Source: JANQGH01 sp039177555 | Lineage (GTDB): Bacteria; Pseudomonadota; Alphaproteobacteria; DSM-16000; Inquilinaceae | Direction: 5' to 3' | Assembly: GCA_039177555.1 (NCBI GenBank) | Contig: JBCDFV010000061.1 | Coordinates: 1-20,350, forward strand | Length of the DNA: 20,350 bases | Part shown: positions 1 through 8,631 of the stretch, one piece after another | Layout: the number at the start of each line of letters is the position of its first letter | How positions within the stretch are numbered: position 1 is the first letter of the stretch | The notes under the pieces: model-generated | Databases searched by the model: none | Seen by the model: only the letters and a program-made list of their open reading frames with translations | What the model was told of the DNA's origin: nothing | Made by a program: the position numbers and the translations under genes

Positions 1-28
1 ACCGGTGCTGAAAGGGTGAACGAAGACC

Positions 29-979
29 GTGTCGCTTAGCTATCTCGTCAAACGGATCGGCTTCATCCTGTTCACCCTTTTGGCCGTTTCGGTGATCGTC
101 TTCGGCATCACCCAGGTGCTGCCGGGCGACGCCGCCCAGATGATGTTGGGCGAAAACGCCACCGACGATGCCCTGGCCGCCGTGCGCGACCGGCTGGGGC
201 TCGATCGGCCCATTTGGCTGCAATATTGGGACTGGCTGTCCGCCACGCTGGGCGGCGATTTCGGCACCTCGCTGCGTACCGGCCTGCCGGTGTCGGAGAT
301 GATGTTGCCGGCCCTGCAGCGCTCGCTGCTGCTGGCGCTTCTCGCGATTCTGCTGATGCTTGTCCTGGCCGTGCCGATGGGCATCATCGCCGCCCTGCGC
401 CGGGGCAAGCCGACCGATGTGGTCATCGGCCTCGGCTCGTATGTCGGCGTGTCGATGCCGGAATTCGTCACCGCCACGATCGTGTTGCTGGTGCTGGCGA
501 ACCCGGTGCTCGGCCTGTTTCCCGCCACGGGCTACGTGCCGCTGACGGAGGATTTCTGGGAAGGGCTGCACCATCTCGCCCTGCCGGTGCTGACCGTGTC
601 GGTGATCATGATCGCCCATGTCTCGCGCATGGTGCGGTCGGAGATGATCGACGTCCTGCACACCGACTATGTCCGGGCCGCACGCATGAAGGGGCTGACC
701 AGGCGGAGGGTGATCCTGCGCCACGCCCTGCCGAATGCCCTGTTGCCGGCCATCACCATCGTGGCGCTGGATGTCGGCTATCTCTTGGGCGGCATCATCG
801 TGGTGGAGGAGATCTTCGCCTTTCCCGGCATCGGCCGCCAGTTGATCGTGGCGATCCAGAACCGCGACCTGCCGGCGATCCAGGCCGGCGCGCTGATCAT
901 GGCCGCGACCTATGCGATCGTGAACTTCCTTGCCGATCTGGCCTATGCCGCGCTGGACCGGAGGATCCAGTATGCCTGA
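29..979 (+). CDS. Peptide ABC transporter permease, DppB/OppB type
   Basis: Inner-membrane permease subunit of a dipeptide/oligopeptide importer (316 aa, usual family length). The N-terminus has the typical short cytoplasmic start and first membrane helix (about residues 9-29), followed by a periplasmic stretch and five more hydrophobic segments. The cytoplasmic EAA-like coupling loop, 'ARMKGLTRRRVILRHALPNA' at about residues 217-236, is characteristic of the family and contacts the ATPase. The start is a GTG with an AAAGGG about 12 bases upstream; no better in-frame start lies between it and the left edge. It overlaps the next permease by 8 bases, so the two are translationally coupled. The binding-protein gene expected upstream is outside the window. 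The family is clear, but the exact peptide substrate cannot be read from the sequence. Confidence 0.93.
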   Translation: MSLSYLVKRIGFILFTLLAVSVIVFGITQVLPGDAAQMMLGENATDDALAAVRDRLGLDRPIWLQYWDWLSATLGGDFGTSLRTGLPVSEMMLPALQRSLLLALLAILLMLVLAVPMGIIAALRRGKPTDVVIGLGSYVGVSMPEFVTATIVLLVLANPVLGLFPATGYVPLTEDFWEGLHHLALPVLTVSVIMIAHVSRMVRSEMIDVLHTDYVRAARMKGLTRRRVILRHALPNALLPAITIVALDVGYLLGGIIVVEEIFAFPGIGRQLIVAIQNRDLPAIQAGALIMAATYAIVNFLADLAYAALDRRIQYA

Positions 980-1796
980 GACCATCCGGCGCCTCTTGCA
1001 CACGCCCCAGGGCGCGATCGGCAGCGTGATCGTGGTCATCGTCCTGCTGGCGGCGATCTTCGGGCCGTGGCTGGCGCCGGACAATCCGGAAACCTTCAAC
1101 TACGGCAACCGGTTCGAAGGGCCCAGCGCCCAGTTTCTGTTCGGCACCGACCAGTTCGGCCGCGACCTGTTCAGCCGGATACTCTACGGCGCCCAGGCGA
1201 CGGTCCTGATGGCGATCTTCGCCACCGTGATCGGCACCGGCATCGGCGCGGTGATCGGCACCGGCTCGGCCTATCTGGGCGGCCGTTTCGACGAACTGGT
1301 CATGCGCCTGGTCGATGCGGTGATGGCCATCCCGAACCTGCTGTTCGCGCTTTTGATCGTCACCGCGCTCGGCGTCAGCGGGGTAAACGCCCTGGTTGCC
1401 ATCGGCATCGCGTTTGCGCCCGGCATGGCCCGCATCGCCAGGTCCGTTGCCCTTACCGTGCGCGAGCAGGACTATGTGAAGGCGGCCATCGCGCGCGGCG
1501 AAAGCGCCGGCTACATCATCCTGCGCGAGATGCTGCCGAACGTCATCGCGCCGATCGTAGTCGAGATGACCATTCGGGTGGCTTTTGCCATCATGCTGCT
1601 GGCGACCTTGAGCTTTTTGGGGCTCGGCGCCCAACCGCCCTCGTCGGAATGGGGCCTTATGGTCTCCGAGGCCCGGTCCTACATGTTCCGCAATGCCTGG
1701 ATGATGATCTGGCCGGGCGTCTGCATCGCTGTGGTCGCGATCGGCTTCAACCTGCTGGGCGACGGTTTGCGCGATGCCCTCAATCCGAAGACCTGA
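972..1796 (+). CDS. Peptide ABC transporter permease, DppC/OppC type
   Basis: Second inner-membrane permease of the peptide importer (274 aa), partner of the DppB-like protein just upstream. It has the DppC layout: an N-terminal membrane helix, a short periplasmic region containing 'FGTDQFGRDLFSRILYGA', then about five further helices. The coupling loop is around 'ARGESAGYIILREMLPNV', and the family ending 'FNLLGDGLRDALNPK' is intact. I chose the ATG at 972 over the longer frame opening at 930 because a GGAGG lies at 960-964, seven bases before it, and because it gives the usual N-terminus (MPETIRRLL). It overlaps the upstream gene by 8 bases and ends 3 bases before the ATPase gene. Confidence 0.92.
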   Translation: MPETIRRLLHTPQGAIGSVIVVIVLLAAIFGPWLAPDNPETFNYGNRFEGPSAQFLFGTDQFGRDLFSRILYGAQATVLMAIFATVIGTGIGAVIGTGSAYLGGRFDELVMRLVDAVMAIPNLLFALLIVTALGVSGVNALVAIGIAFAPGMARIARSVALTVREQDYVKAAIARGESAGYIILREMLPNVIAPIVVEMTIRVAFAIMLLATLSFLGLGAQPPSSEWGLMVSEARSYMFRNAWMMIWPGVCIAVVAIGFNLLGDGLRDALNPKT

Positions 1797-1799
1797 GCC

Positions 1800-3419
1800 A
1801 TGAGCGCGGACCCCGTCCTTTCCGTCGAGAGGTATTCACTGGCCTACGGCACGTCGGCCGGCGCGTTTCAGGCGCTGCGCGATGTCAGCCTGGCCTTGCA
1901 GGGCGGTGAAGTGTTGGGCCTGGTCGGCGAGTCCGGGTCGGGCAAGACCTCGCTGGCTCAGGCCATCATGCGCGGCCTGCCGCCCAATGTCGGCCGCGAG
2001 GAAGGGCGCATTCTGCTCGGGCGCGAGGACCTGACGACCCTCAGCCAGGCCAGGATGACCAACATTCGCGGTCGCCGGCTGGGCATGGTCTTCCAAGACC
2101 CCAGTACGTCGCTGAACCCGACCATGACCCTGGGCTCCCAGATCATTGAGGTGCTTACCCGCCATCGCGGGCTCGACCGGCAAGCGGCGCAGCGCGAAAG
2201 CGTTGCCATGCTTGAACGGGTCGGCTTGAAGACGCCGGCCGCGATGATGCACCGCTATCCTCATGAGGTCTCCGGCGGTGAGAAGCAGCGTGTCGTGATC
2301 GCCGCCGCCTTCGCCTGCCAGCCGGAAGTGCTGCTGTTCGACGAACCGACCACGGCGCTGGACGTTATCACGGCCCGCCAGATCCTGGATCTGTTTCGCG
2401 ACCTACAGTCTGAAACCGGCGTCGCCTCGCTCTACATCTCGCACGATCTGGCTCTGGTTTCGACCATCGCCGACCGGGTCGCGGTCATCCACCAAGGCCG
2501 AATCGTTGAGCAGGACCCGGCCGAGCGCATCTTCACCGCCCCCCAGGATGCCTATACCAAGCGGCTGATCTCCGCCGTTCCGCGCCCGGACCGGCGCCTG
2601 GTTGACGACGCGACTTCCTCCGGCGGCAGCATGCTACTGAGCGGCCAAGACCTGACCGTGCGCTATGGCCGGCCCGCGCTGCTCGACTTTCTGAACAAGG
2701 CGAGGGCCAAGGGGGTGATCGGTGCGCAATCGGTCTCGTTCGATCTGGCGCAGGGCGAGATCCTGGGCATCGTCGGTGAGTCCGGCTCCGGCAAGTCGAC
2801 CATCGCCAAGGCCCTGGTGGGGCTGAACCCTTTCAGCGGAACGGTTGGCTTCGGCGGCAAGACCCTGACCGGCCGACGGGACATGGATGCCGCCTATCGC
2901 CGCGCGGTCCAGATCATCTTTCAGCACCCCGACAGTTCCCTGAACCCGCGCCAGACCGTCGGCACCATCATCGCCCGCCCCTTGCGGCGCTACGGCCTGG
3001 ACCGTGAGGCGCCGGTCACCGAGACCGTCGCCGGCCTGCTGCGCGACGTGCAGTTGCCCGAAGACTACGCCAAGCGCTATCCGCATCAGCTTTCCGGCGG
3101 CGAAAAGCAGCGGGTGGCGATCGCCCGCGCCTTTGCCTCCAAGCCGCAGATCGTCATCTGCGATGAGATCACCTCGTCGCTGGACGTATCGGTCCAGGCC
3201 TCGATCATCCAGTTGCTGTTGGACCTGCGCGCGCGGCACGGCACGGCCTATCTGTTCATCACCCACGATCTCAATCTGGTGCGCCAGATTGCACACCGGA
3301 TCGTGGTCATGTATCGCGGCGACGTGGTCGAAACCGCCACCGTCGCCAGCCTCGCCCGCCAGCCCGAACACGCCTACACCAAAGCCCTGCTGGACGCCGT
3401 ACCCGTTCCGGTCGGCTAA
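1800..3419 (+). CDS. Fused double ATPase of peptide ABC transporter (DppD-DppF in one chain)
   Basis: Energy-coupling protein (539 aa) with two complete ABC ATPase domains, equal to DppD and DppF joined in one polypeptide. Domain 1 has Walker A G43-T50 (GESGSGKT), signature SGGEKQR from S158, and Walker B LLFDEP with D181/E182. Domain 2 has Walker A G326-S333, signature LSGGEKQR from L431, and Walker B IVICDE with D455/E456. Each domain ends with the oligopeptide-transporter C-terminal pattern ('AYTKRLISAVP', 'AYTKALLDAVP'). All catalytic motifs look intact in both halves, so a working heterodimer-like ATPase is expected. It starts 3 bases after the DppC-like gene and is followed after 22 bases by the M20-fold gene. 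Fused DppDF proteins are common in alphaproteobacteria; peptide specificity is inferred from the family only. Confidence 0.94.
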   Translation: MSADPVLSVERYSLAYGTSAGAFQALRDVSLALQGGEVLGLVGESGSGKTSLAQAIMRGLPPNVGREEGRILLGREDLTTLSQARMTNIRGRRLGMVFQDPSTSLNPTMTLGSQIIEVLTRHRGLDRQAAQRESVAMLERVGLKTPAAMMHRYPHEVSGGEKQRVVIAAAFACQPEVLLFDEPTTALDVITARQILDLFRDLQSETGVASLYISHDLALVSTIADRVAVIHQGRIVEQDPAERIFTAPQDAYTKRLISAVPRPDRRLVDDATSSGGSMLLSGQDLTVRYGRPALLDFLNKARAKGVIGAQSVSFDLAQGEILGIVGESGSGKSTIAKALVGLNPFSGTVGFGGKTLTGRRDMDAAYRRAVQIIFQHPDSSLNPRQTVGTIIARPLRRYGLDREAPVTETVAGLLRDVQLPEDYAKRYPHQLSGGEKQRVAIARAFASKPQIVICDEITSSLDVSVQASIIQLLLDLRARHGTAYLFITHDLNLVRQIAHRIVVMYRGDVVETATVASLARQPEHAYTKALLDAVPVPVG

Positions 3420-3441
3420 CCCGCGATAACGGAGAACACAG

Positions 3442-4659
3442 ATGGATCGCCAAGCCCTGTTGGCCAGCCTGGACGAACGCGCCGCGCTCGACTTCCTGTC
3501 CAGGATGATCCAGCACAAGAGCTACTCCGAGACCGACGGCGAGCGCGAACTCGCCAGGGTCATGGCGGACGAGATGCGCACGCTTGGGCTGGACAGCGAC
3601 CTGCAAGATGTGCCCGGTGGGCGCTACAACGCCATCGGCACCTGGCGCGGGAAGGGCGGCGGCGCCAGCCTCTTGTTCAACGGCCATCTGGACACCAACC
3701 CGGTGACTGAGGGCTGGACGGTCGACCCGTGGGGCGGCCTGGTCGACGACAAGTTTATCTACGGCATCGGCTGTTCCAACATGAAGGCCGGCGACGCCGC
3801 CTATTTCTGCGCCGTCAGGACACTGATCGACGCGGGCGTTCGGTTGAAGGGCGACGTCATCCTGACCTATGTCGTGGGCGAGCTTCAGGGTGGCATCGGC
3901 ACCATCGCGGCGATCGATCACGGCGTGACGGCCGACTATTTCATCAACAGCGAGCCGACCGACCTGCAGGCCCTGACCATGCATGCCGGCGCCTTCACCT
4001 TCATCATCGAACTGACCGGCGATACCAGGCACCTGTCGAAACGCGAACAGGCGGTGGACGCCCTCTCAGCCGCCTGCGCGCTGGTGCCGCGCATCAACGC
4101 CATGACCTTCTCCGGCGCCAGGAGCGGCGAGCATCTGTCGATCAACCGCGCCCATGTCGGCGTCATGCAGGCCGGGCTGGGCCGCGAGATGCATGATTGG
4201 CGGCCGCCCCAGGTCGCGGACTTCGTGCGCATCAAGGGCTCTGCGCGCTACGCGCCTGGGCAAAATGAGGAGAGCGTGCTGGCCGACATGCGCGCCGCGC
4301 TCGATACGTTGGAGGCGGAGTATCCGGGCCTGTCGGCAAAACTGATCCATGAGCGCGACGAGGGCCGGCCCAGCATGGGCACGTTCGAGGTCGCCCGCGA
4401 CAGCCGCATCGTGCAAGTCGTCAATGAGGCCTATCGCACCGTTCGAGGCGAGGACCAGCCGACCGGCGCCATCCGGCCGCCCGGCTTTTACGGCACAGAT
4501 GCCGCGCATTTCCACCACCGCCTGGGCGTCGAAGGTATCGTCTGCGGCCCCGGCGGCCGCTACAACACGATGCCAGACGAACGGGTCGACATACCCGACT
4601 ACCTCGACATGGTCCGCATCTACATGCTGGCGATCCTGGACATCTGCGAGCCGGTTTGA
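3442..4659 (+). CDS. M20-family (ArgE/DapE-like) amidohydrolase-fold protein with altered metal site
   Basis: A cytosolic protein of the M20 fold (405 aa, usual length), the family of acetylornithine deacetylase and DapE. A GGAG seven bases before the ATG supports the start. Retained: metal-ligand H82 and catalytic-motif D84 in NGHLDT, the general-base E147 in VVGELQGG, E171 in NSEPTD, and H197 in the dimerisation domain. Changed: the bridging Asp of the D-x-K motif is N113 (CSNMK); the second Glu of the usual EE pair is L148; and there is no His after residue 359, where the family has its last metal ligand (GGRYNTMPDE, 371-380). Its place after a peptide transporter suggests it acts on the imported peptide or N-acyl amino acid. 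It may be a divergent hydrolase, a one-metal enzyme, or a binding/regulatory relative; I would not assume canonical di-zinc activity. Confidence 0.85.
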   Translation: MDRQALLASLDERAALDFLSRMIQHKSYSETDGERELARVMADEMRTLGLDSDLQDVPGGRYNAIGTWRGKGGGASLLFNGHLDTNPVTEGWTVDPWGGLVDDKFIYGIGCSNMKAGDAAYFCAVRTLIDAGVRLKGDVILTYVVGELQGGIGTIAAIDHGVTADYFINSEPTDLQALTMHAGAFTFIIELTGDTRHLSKREQAVDALSAACALVPRINAMTFSGARSGEHLSINRAHVGVMQAGLGREMHDWRPPQVADFVRIKGSARYAPGQNEESVLADMRAALDTLEAEYPGLSAKLIHERDEGRPSMGTFEVARDSRIVQVVNEAYRTVRGEDQPTGAIRPPGFYGTDAAHFHHRLGVEGIVCGPGGRYNTMPDERVDIPDYLDMVRIYMLAILDICEPV

Positions 4660-4675
4660 GCCGGCCGGGTTCGCC

Positions 4676-5731
4676 CTAATCGATCCGGGTCGTGCTCATC
4701 CAACTGCTTTGAACGTCGGCATGAGTGGCCGCGTCGCCTCGGCTGGCGCGGGTCTCTTCAACCGCCAGCCCCCGTGCGGTGACGGTGCCGAGACAGACGA
4801 GCTGCCCGATCGTCGCCAGGACGAACGGGCTCAAGGCCGGCTCGATGGTTGCGCCCGTCAACAGCGTTGAATGTCCGGCCGGATCGCCATCGGCCCGTGC
4901 CAACGCGACCGACCGACACAGTCGGCCCATGGTTGACGCCAGCTCATCCGCCCGGAAGGCGCCGTCGCCATCGCCGCCAAGGATCAGCACGCTGTCGTCG
5001 GGTTCGACCATGAAATTCATGCCGTGCACGAAGTTTTCCGTCTCGGCGGACAGGGCCAGAAGGCCGCCAGATTCGTGGTACTTGGCCGCGATGTAGTCGG
5101 CGGTCGCCCGGTTGCCGCCCTGGCCAAGCACGAAGAGCTTACCGCTCTCGTGCAGGTTGGCGCCGAAGGCCATCGCCGCGTCCTTGGCTGTCGCGATGGT
5201 CTCTTCGACGGCCCCAGCAACGCCGTTCAGCCGGTCTGCCGCCCGCCCGCCCCAAGTCTCGCCGAGCACGGCCAGGGCCAGCAAGGTCGCCAGATAATCC
5301 GCCGTATGCGGCGTCCGCCGGCTCAAAGGCTGGAACCCGAGCGGCAGCACATGATCGCAGGCACGCGCCAGTGCGCTGTCCGGGTTGCAGGTGATCGCGA
5401 CGGTTGAGGCGCCATTGTCCCGGACCCGGCGGGCGGCCTGAACCGTACGGCGCGTGCCGCCCGAGATCGACATTAGGACGACGATGTCGTCCTGGCCGAC
5501 CGGGCTGTGGAACGCGAGCTCGTGGGCGGTGGCGGACCTGTAGGGCACGCCGCAGGATCGAAACCAGCCGGCCATGGCCGCAGCGGCAAAGGCACTGTCC
5601 CCGCAGCCCCCGGCCCAGACGTTAGCCCTTTGCGGCAGCGCCAGCTCGGCTGCCTCTCGGCGCAGTCCGGTCAGTATGTCTGCCAGCAGTTTCGGCTGGC
5701 CGAGGATTTCCCGGCGCATCGTCTCACTCAT
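4676..5731 (-). CDS. Double-SIS-domain sugar-phosphate isomerase/deaminase-like protein
   Basis: Cytosolic protein (351 aa) with two SIS folds, the arrangement of the isomerase half of GlmS, AgaS and fructosamine-6-phosphate deglycases. SIS 1 shows GGCGDS (41-46) and the phosphate-binding SISGGTRRT (88-96). SIS 2 shows LGQGGNRATA (202-211) and an E-x-F-x-H-G motif (E232, H236), as in GlmS-type enzymes. There is no glutaminase domain, so it cannot use glutamine as GlmS does. It is the last gene of the sugar operon, overlapping the preceding gene by 4 bases (ATGA), and it converges on the M20 gene 16 bases away. Likely substrates are ketose- or amino-sugar phosphates made by the operon's PfkB kinase. 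Isomerisation, deamination and deglycation are all possible. Confidence 0.85.
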   Translation of the reverse strand: MSETMRREILGQPKLLADILTGLRREAAELALPQRANVWAGGCGDSAFAAAAMAGWFRSCGVPYRSATAHELAFHSPVGQDDIVVLMSISGGTRRTVQAARRVRDNGASTVAITCNPDSALARACDHVLPLGFQPLSRRTPHTADYLATLLALAVLGETWGGRAADRLNGVAGAVEETIATAKDAAMAFGANLHESGKLFVLGQGGNRATADYIAAKYHESGGLLALSAETENFVHGMNFMVEPDDSVLILGGDGDGAFRADELASTMGRLCRSVALARADGDPAGHSTLLTGATIEPALSPFVLATIGQLVCLGTVTARGLAVEETRASRGDAATHADVQSSWMSTTRID

Positions 5732-6738
5732 GTCTGCTGATCACCGGCTTTGTCTTGATGGATCGTCGCACCGTCCCCGAACTCGCGCCGACCGAGGTCC
5801 CACAGGTCGGCAGGCGCAACGGTGTCATGTTCGGTCAAAAGGGCGGTGATCACGTCCGGCGGAACCACCTCTAACTCCGGACCGTCCGTCCGCACCTCGG
5901 CCGTCGATGGCAGATCCGCGTCGGCGAGCAGCATGTCAAATCGACGGATCGGCGGCGGATCGATCGGACCTGCATAGCTGCGCAAATCCAGCTTGGAGAG
6001 GTCCGTGCAGCCATAGACGGGCACGCCGGCCCATTGCGCCAGGCGGGCTAACGGGCGGCTGCCGACCGTGTTGGTCAGGCTGCCGTCGGCACGCAGGCTT
6101 TCGGCCCCGAAAAGCACGGCGCCGCCCGGTTCCAGGATCTGCTCGAACGCGGCATCCAGCACCATGTGGACGGGAAGCCCGGCCTTCGCGAATGCTTCGA
6201 CGTAGCGCAGCCCGCCGGCGACCGCGCGGCTTTCCGGCACGATGATCTCCCGGTCGCCCATGTCGGACCAGGCAGCGATGACGATGTCCGCCACGGTGCT
6301 GGAATAGTCGAACGGGATCAGCCGCCGGACGGGCCGCAACACCGTGACGGCGTGATCGACCAGCCGCCTGCGGCGTTCAATGGCGGTTGCCTGCCACTCA
6401 TCAATACGCTGCTTCAACGTCGCCAGGCGTTTTGCGGGTTCGAGGGGATCGAGGTCCAGCATCAGCGCGCGGATCGCCGTATTGACCACCGGCGCCTGGG
6501 CGCCCCGGACACGGGCGACGAACGATGCCGCCCTCTCTGTGCGCAGCCAGGCCACGCCGGGATCATCGTCGGCGGCCATCAAATGCATCAGCAGATCATG
6601 AGTCAACCGGATGTGGTTGCTGGCGCCCAGGACGCCTTCGTCAACGATCTGCTCAAGCAGGGTCATGGTCGTGTCGTCCGGCGCCGACAGGCCGGCATCG
6701 ACGATCTCTTTGGCGTAGATCAGGCGATGTTCAGGCAT
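5728..6738 (-). CDS. eIF2B/ribose-1,5-bisphosphate isomerase-like protein (IF-2B superfamily)
   Basis: Cytosolic protein (336 aa) of the superfamily that holds MtnA, archaeal ribose-1,5-bisphosphate isomerase and eIF2B alpha/beta/delta. An N-terminal helical domain (to about 125) precedes the Rossmann-like core: YSSTV (145-149), VPESR (167-171), GLPVHMVLDAA (187-197), GAES...NTVGS (211-227) and, near the end, EVVPPDVITALLTEH (290-304). In isomerases the catalytic Cys lies in THC-x-S and the Asp in GAD. Here the equivalent stretches read PFDYSS (142-147) and GAE (E213), so both catalytic residues seem replaced. It overlaps the PfkB kinase gene by 8 bases and the SIS gene by 4, strongly implying a joint pathway. 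It could be an isomerase with altered chemistry or a ligand-sensing, eIF2B-like protein. Family is fairly sure; reaction unknown. Confidence 0.8.
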   Translation of the reverse strand: MPEHRLIYAKEIVDAGLSAPDDTTMTLLEQIVDEGVLGASNHIRLTHDLLMHLMAADDDPGVAWLRTERAASFVARVRGAQAPVVNTAIRALMLDLDPLEPAKRLATLKQRIDEWQATAIERRRRLVDHAVTVLRPVRRLIPFDYSSTVADIVIAAWSDMGDREIIVPESRAVAGGLRYVEAFAKAGLPVHMVLDAAFEQILEPGGAVLFGAESLRADGSLTNTVGSRPLARLAQWAGVPVYGCTDLSKLDLRSYAGPIDPPPIRRFDMLLADADLPSTAEVRTDGPELEVVPPDVITALLTEHDTVAPADLWDLGRREFGDGATIHQDKAGDQQT

Positions 6739-7639
6739 GGTCCGGGCGTGCGCGTGTCATTGCGGCCAGTTCGCGTGCGGTGGGCAGGCCGGTTTGCGCG
6801 CCCGAGGCGGTGACGACTGCGGCCGCGGCAGCATTGGCTCGGGCCAGGCACTCGAACGGCGGCAAGTGATCGACCAGCGCCCCGTGCAGCATCGCCGCGA
6901 CAAAGCCATCGCCGGCGCCGGTCGTGTCCGCCACGTCGACATCTCTGGAACCAGCGCTGATCATGCCGCCGTTAACATGGATGCAGCTGCCGTCGCTGCC
7001 TAAGGTCGTCACGACCCTGGGGATGCCTTCAATGACGGCGTGTCCGCCAAGGTCCAACAGCTGCCGCCTGGCGGCCCGGTTCATGAACAGCCAGTCGAGT
7101 TTGGGCAGCAGAGCGAGCAGGGCGGTCGGATCGTCCGGGATGTCGGCAGCTTCGAGATCGATCGATGTGGTGACCGCCGCCCGCCTGGCCAGGTCGACGA
7201 CGCGATGGGCGAGATCGGCGTTGCCGAATGTCGCGTGCACATGGCGGACCCCGTCGAACGCGTCCAAGCCGATCTCGTCGGCACGCGGCAGATAGGCGTC
7301 GGTCTGCAAGCGCACGAGCGCACGTTCGCCGTGCTCTGTGTGCAGGATCAGACAGACGAAGGTCTGACCGTTGGGGCGCGCAACAACGAACCTTGTGTCG
7401 ACGTTTTCCGCCTGCATCCGGGCAAGCGCAAAGCGGCCGAAATCATCGTCGCCGACGGCCGCGACCAGCCTGGCATCGGTGCCTAAGCGGGACAGCCCGA
7501 CGGCGACATTGGCCGCCATGCCGCCAACCTCCTTGCCGACCCAGTGGCCTGCGACCTTTTGATCGGACGACGGAAAGTCGGTCAGATTGGCGATCACATC
7601 GACATCGAGATCGCCGACGCATAGAAATCCCTCCCTCAT
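6731..7639 (-). CDS. PfkB-family carbohydrate kinase
   Basis: Cytosolic ATP-dependent sugar kinase of the ribokinase/PfkB family (302 aa, usual length). It has the N-terminal sugar-binding region (GDLDVDVIANL, 9-19), PfkB signature 1 around VGGMAANVAVGLSRLG (38-53), TTLGSDG (211-217) and signature 2 DTTGAGDGF (238-246) with catalytic base D244 and the anion hole before it. All key residues are present, so it should be active. It phosphorylates a sugar or sugar derivative brought in by the adjacent transporter; the substrate cannot be told from the motifs. It overlaps the permease gene upstream by 4 bases (ATGA) and the IF-2B-like gene downstream by 8. It is the second PfkB domain in this operon, the other being fused to a LacI head at 11676-12887. 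Confidence 0.92.
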   Translation of the reverse strand: MREGFLCVGDLDVDVIANLTDFPSSDQKVAGHWVGKEVGGMAANVAVGLSRLGTDARLVAAVGDDDFGRFALARMQAENVDTRFVVARPNGQTFVCLILHTEHGERALVRLQTDAYLPRADEIGLDAFDGVRHVHATFGNADLAHRVVDLARRAAVTTSIDLEAADIPDDPTALLALLPKLDWLFMNRAARRQLLDLGGHAVIEGIPRVVTTLGSDGSCIHVNGGMISAGSRDVDVADTTGAGDGFVAAMLHGALVDHLPPFECLARANAAAAAVVTASGAQTGLPTARELAAMTRARPDHA

Positions 7640-8631
7640 TTCGTCTGCCCCAGCAGCCGCCCGAGGCTCTGGCCCAGGTTTTGACGGCCGAGCAGGGTGT
7701 TGATCCCGACACTGCCGATCAGCAGCACCCCGATAACGCCCAACTGCCAGGCCTGGGAAACGTTCGCCAGTTGCAGCCCGACCTGAAGCGTGGTGACGAT
7801 CATGATCGCCAGCACCGTGCCGGCGATCCGGCCCTGGCCGCCGAAGATGTAGGTGCCGCCCAAGACGGCCACGGTGATCGACAGCAGTTCCATGCCGATG
7901 CCGGCATCCGGTCGGGCAGCCTGAAACCAGGACAGGTTCATGATCGCCGCCAAGGCTGCCAGCACGCCGCTGAGGATATAGAGGCCCGTGCGCAGCCGTC
8001 GGACGCGTATCCCGATCAGATGGGCGGCGCGCTCGTCATTGCCGGCGGCGTAGATGTGCCGGCCGATGCGCATATAGGTCAGAACGATATGAAGGATGAT
8101 CGCGACCGGCACGAACACGAGCAGGAAGTGGTTCGGTATCAGCCAGATCTGGCCTTGGCCCAGCCAGGTGAAATGGTCCGGCAATCCGCCGATCGGCGTG
8201 CCGCCGGTCAGGGCCAGTGCCAGGCCGCTATAGGCGAACAGGGTGGCCAGGGTCGCCATCAGCGACGGGATGCCGATCCAGTTGATCAGCACGCCGTTGA
8301 CCGCGCCCAGCATGGCGCCGAACACGATGCCCAGCAGACAGGCGGCATAGATGTCGACGCCCAACGTGAACAACCAGCCGACCGCCAGCCCGACAAGCGA
8401 GAGCATGGCCCCGACCGACAGATCGATGCCGGGCCCGCCGGACAGGATGACCAGGGTCTGGCCGATCCCGAGCAGGCCGATGATCGGCACATACTGCAGC
8501 AGGAAGGGGATGGTGCTGGCCTGCAGGAAGTGCGGCGACAGCAGGCTGCTGATGACGATCACCACCAGCCAGAGCCCGAACAGGAAGAACAGCCGCTTGG
8601 TGGTCGGATCGTGCGTGGACCAGGCCATCAT
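7636..8631 (-). CDS. Sugar ABC transporter permease, RbsC type (second of two)
   Basis: Inner-membrane permease of the branched-chain-amino-acid/ribose-type superfamily (331 aa). About eight to ten hydrophobic segments are visible, with the family motif LVILSGGPGIDLSVGAMLSL and the cytoplasmic coupling loop 'AAGNDERAAHLIGIRVRRLR'. I placed the start at 8631, where the ATG overlaps the TGA of the previous permease in an ATGA junction. The frame is open up to 8718, but that extension gives a proline- and arginine-rich N-terminus unlike a permease. It is a distant paralogue of the adjacent permease, so the channel is probably a heterodimer, as in the Lsr and Rha systems, unlike the single-permease Rbs and Frc systems. 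Confidence 0.92.
   Translation of the reverse strand: MMAWSTHDPTTKRLFFLFGLWLVVIVISSLLSPHFLQASTIPFLLQYVPIIGLLGIGQTLVILSGGPGIDLSVGAMLSLVGLAVGWLFTLGVDIYAACLLGIVFGAMLGAVNGVLINWIGIPSLMATLATLFAYSGLALALTGGTPIGGLPDHFTWLGQGQIWLIPNHFLLVFVPVAIILHIVLTYMRIGRHIYAAGNDERAAHLIGIRVRRLRTGLYILSGVLAALAAIMNLSWFQAARPDAGIGMELLSITVAVLGGTYIFGGQGRIAGTVLAIMIVTTLQVGLQLANVSQAWQLGVIGVLLIGSVGINTLLGRQNLGQSLGRLLGQTK

Noticed and set aside
2..19. A frame reading Pro-Val-Leu-Lys-Gly-stop, which could be the last codons of the peptide-binding-protein gene
   Set aside because: Five residues carry no family signal; plausible from context but not supportable as a feature.
930..971. Upstream ATG extending the DppC-like protein by 14 residues
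   Set aside because: It lies deep inside the previous gene; the ATG at 972 has a GGAGG at ideal distance and gives the family N-terminus.
4660..4675. Possible bidirectional terminator between the convergent M20 and SIS genes
   Set aside because: Only 4-base GC-rich arms and no T-run; not enough to call a terminator.
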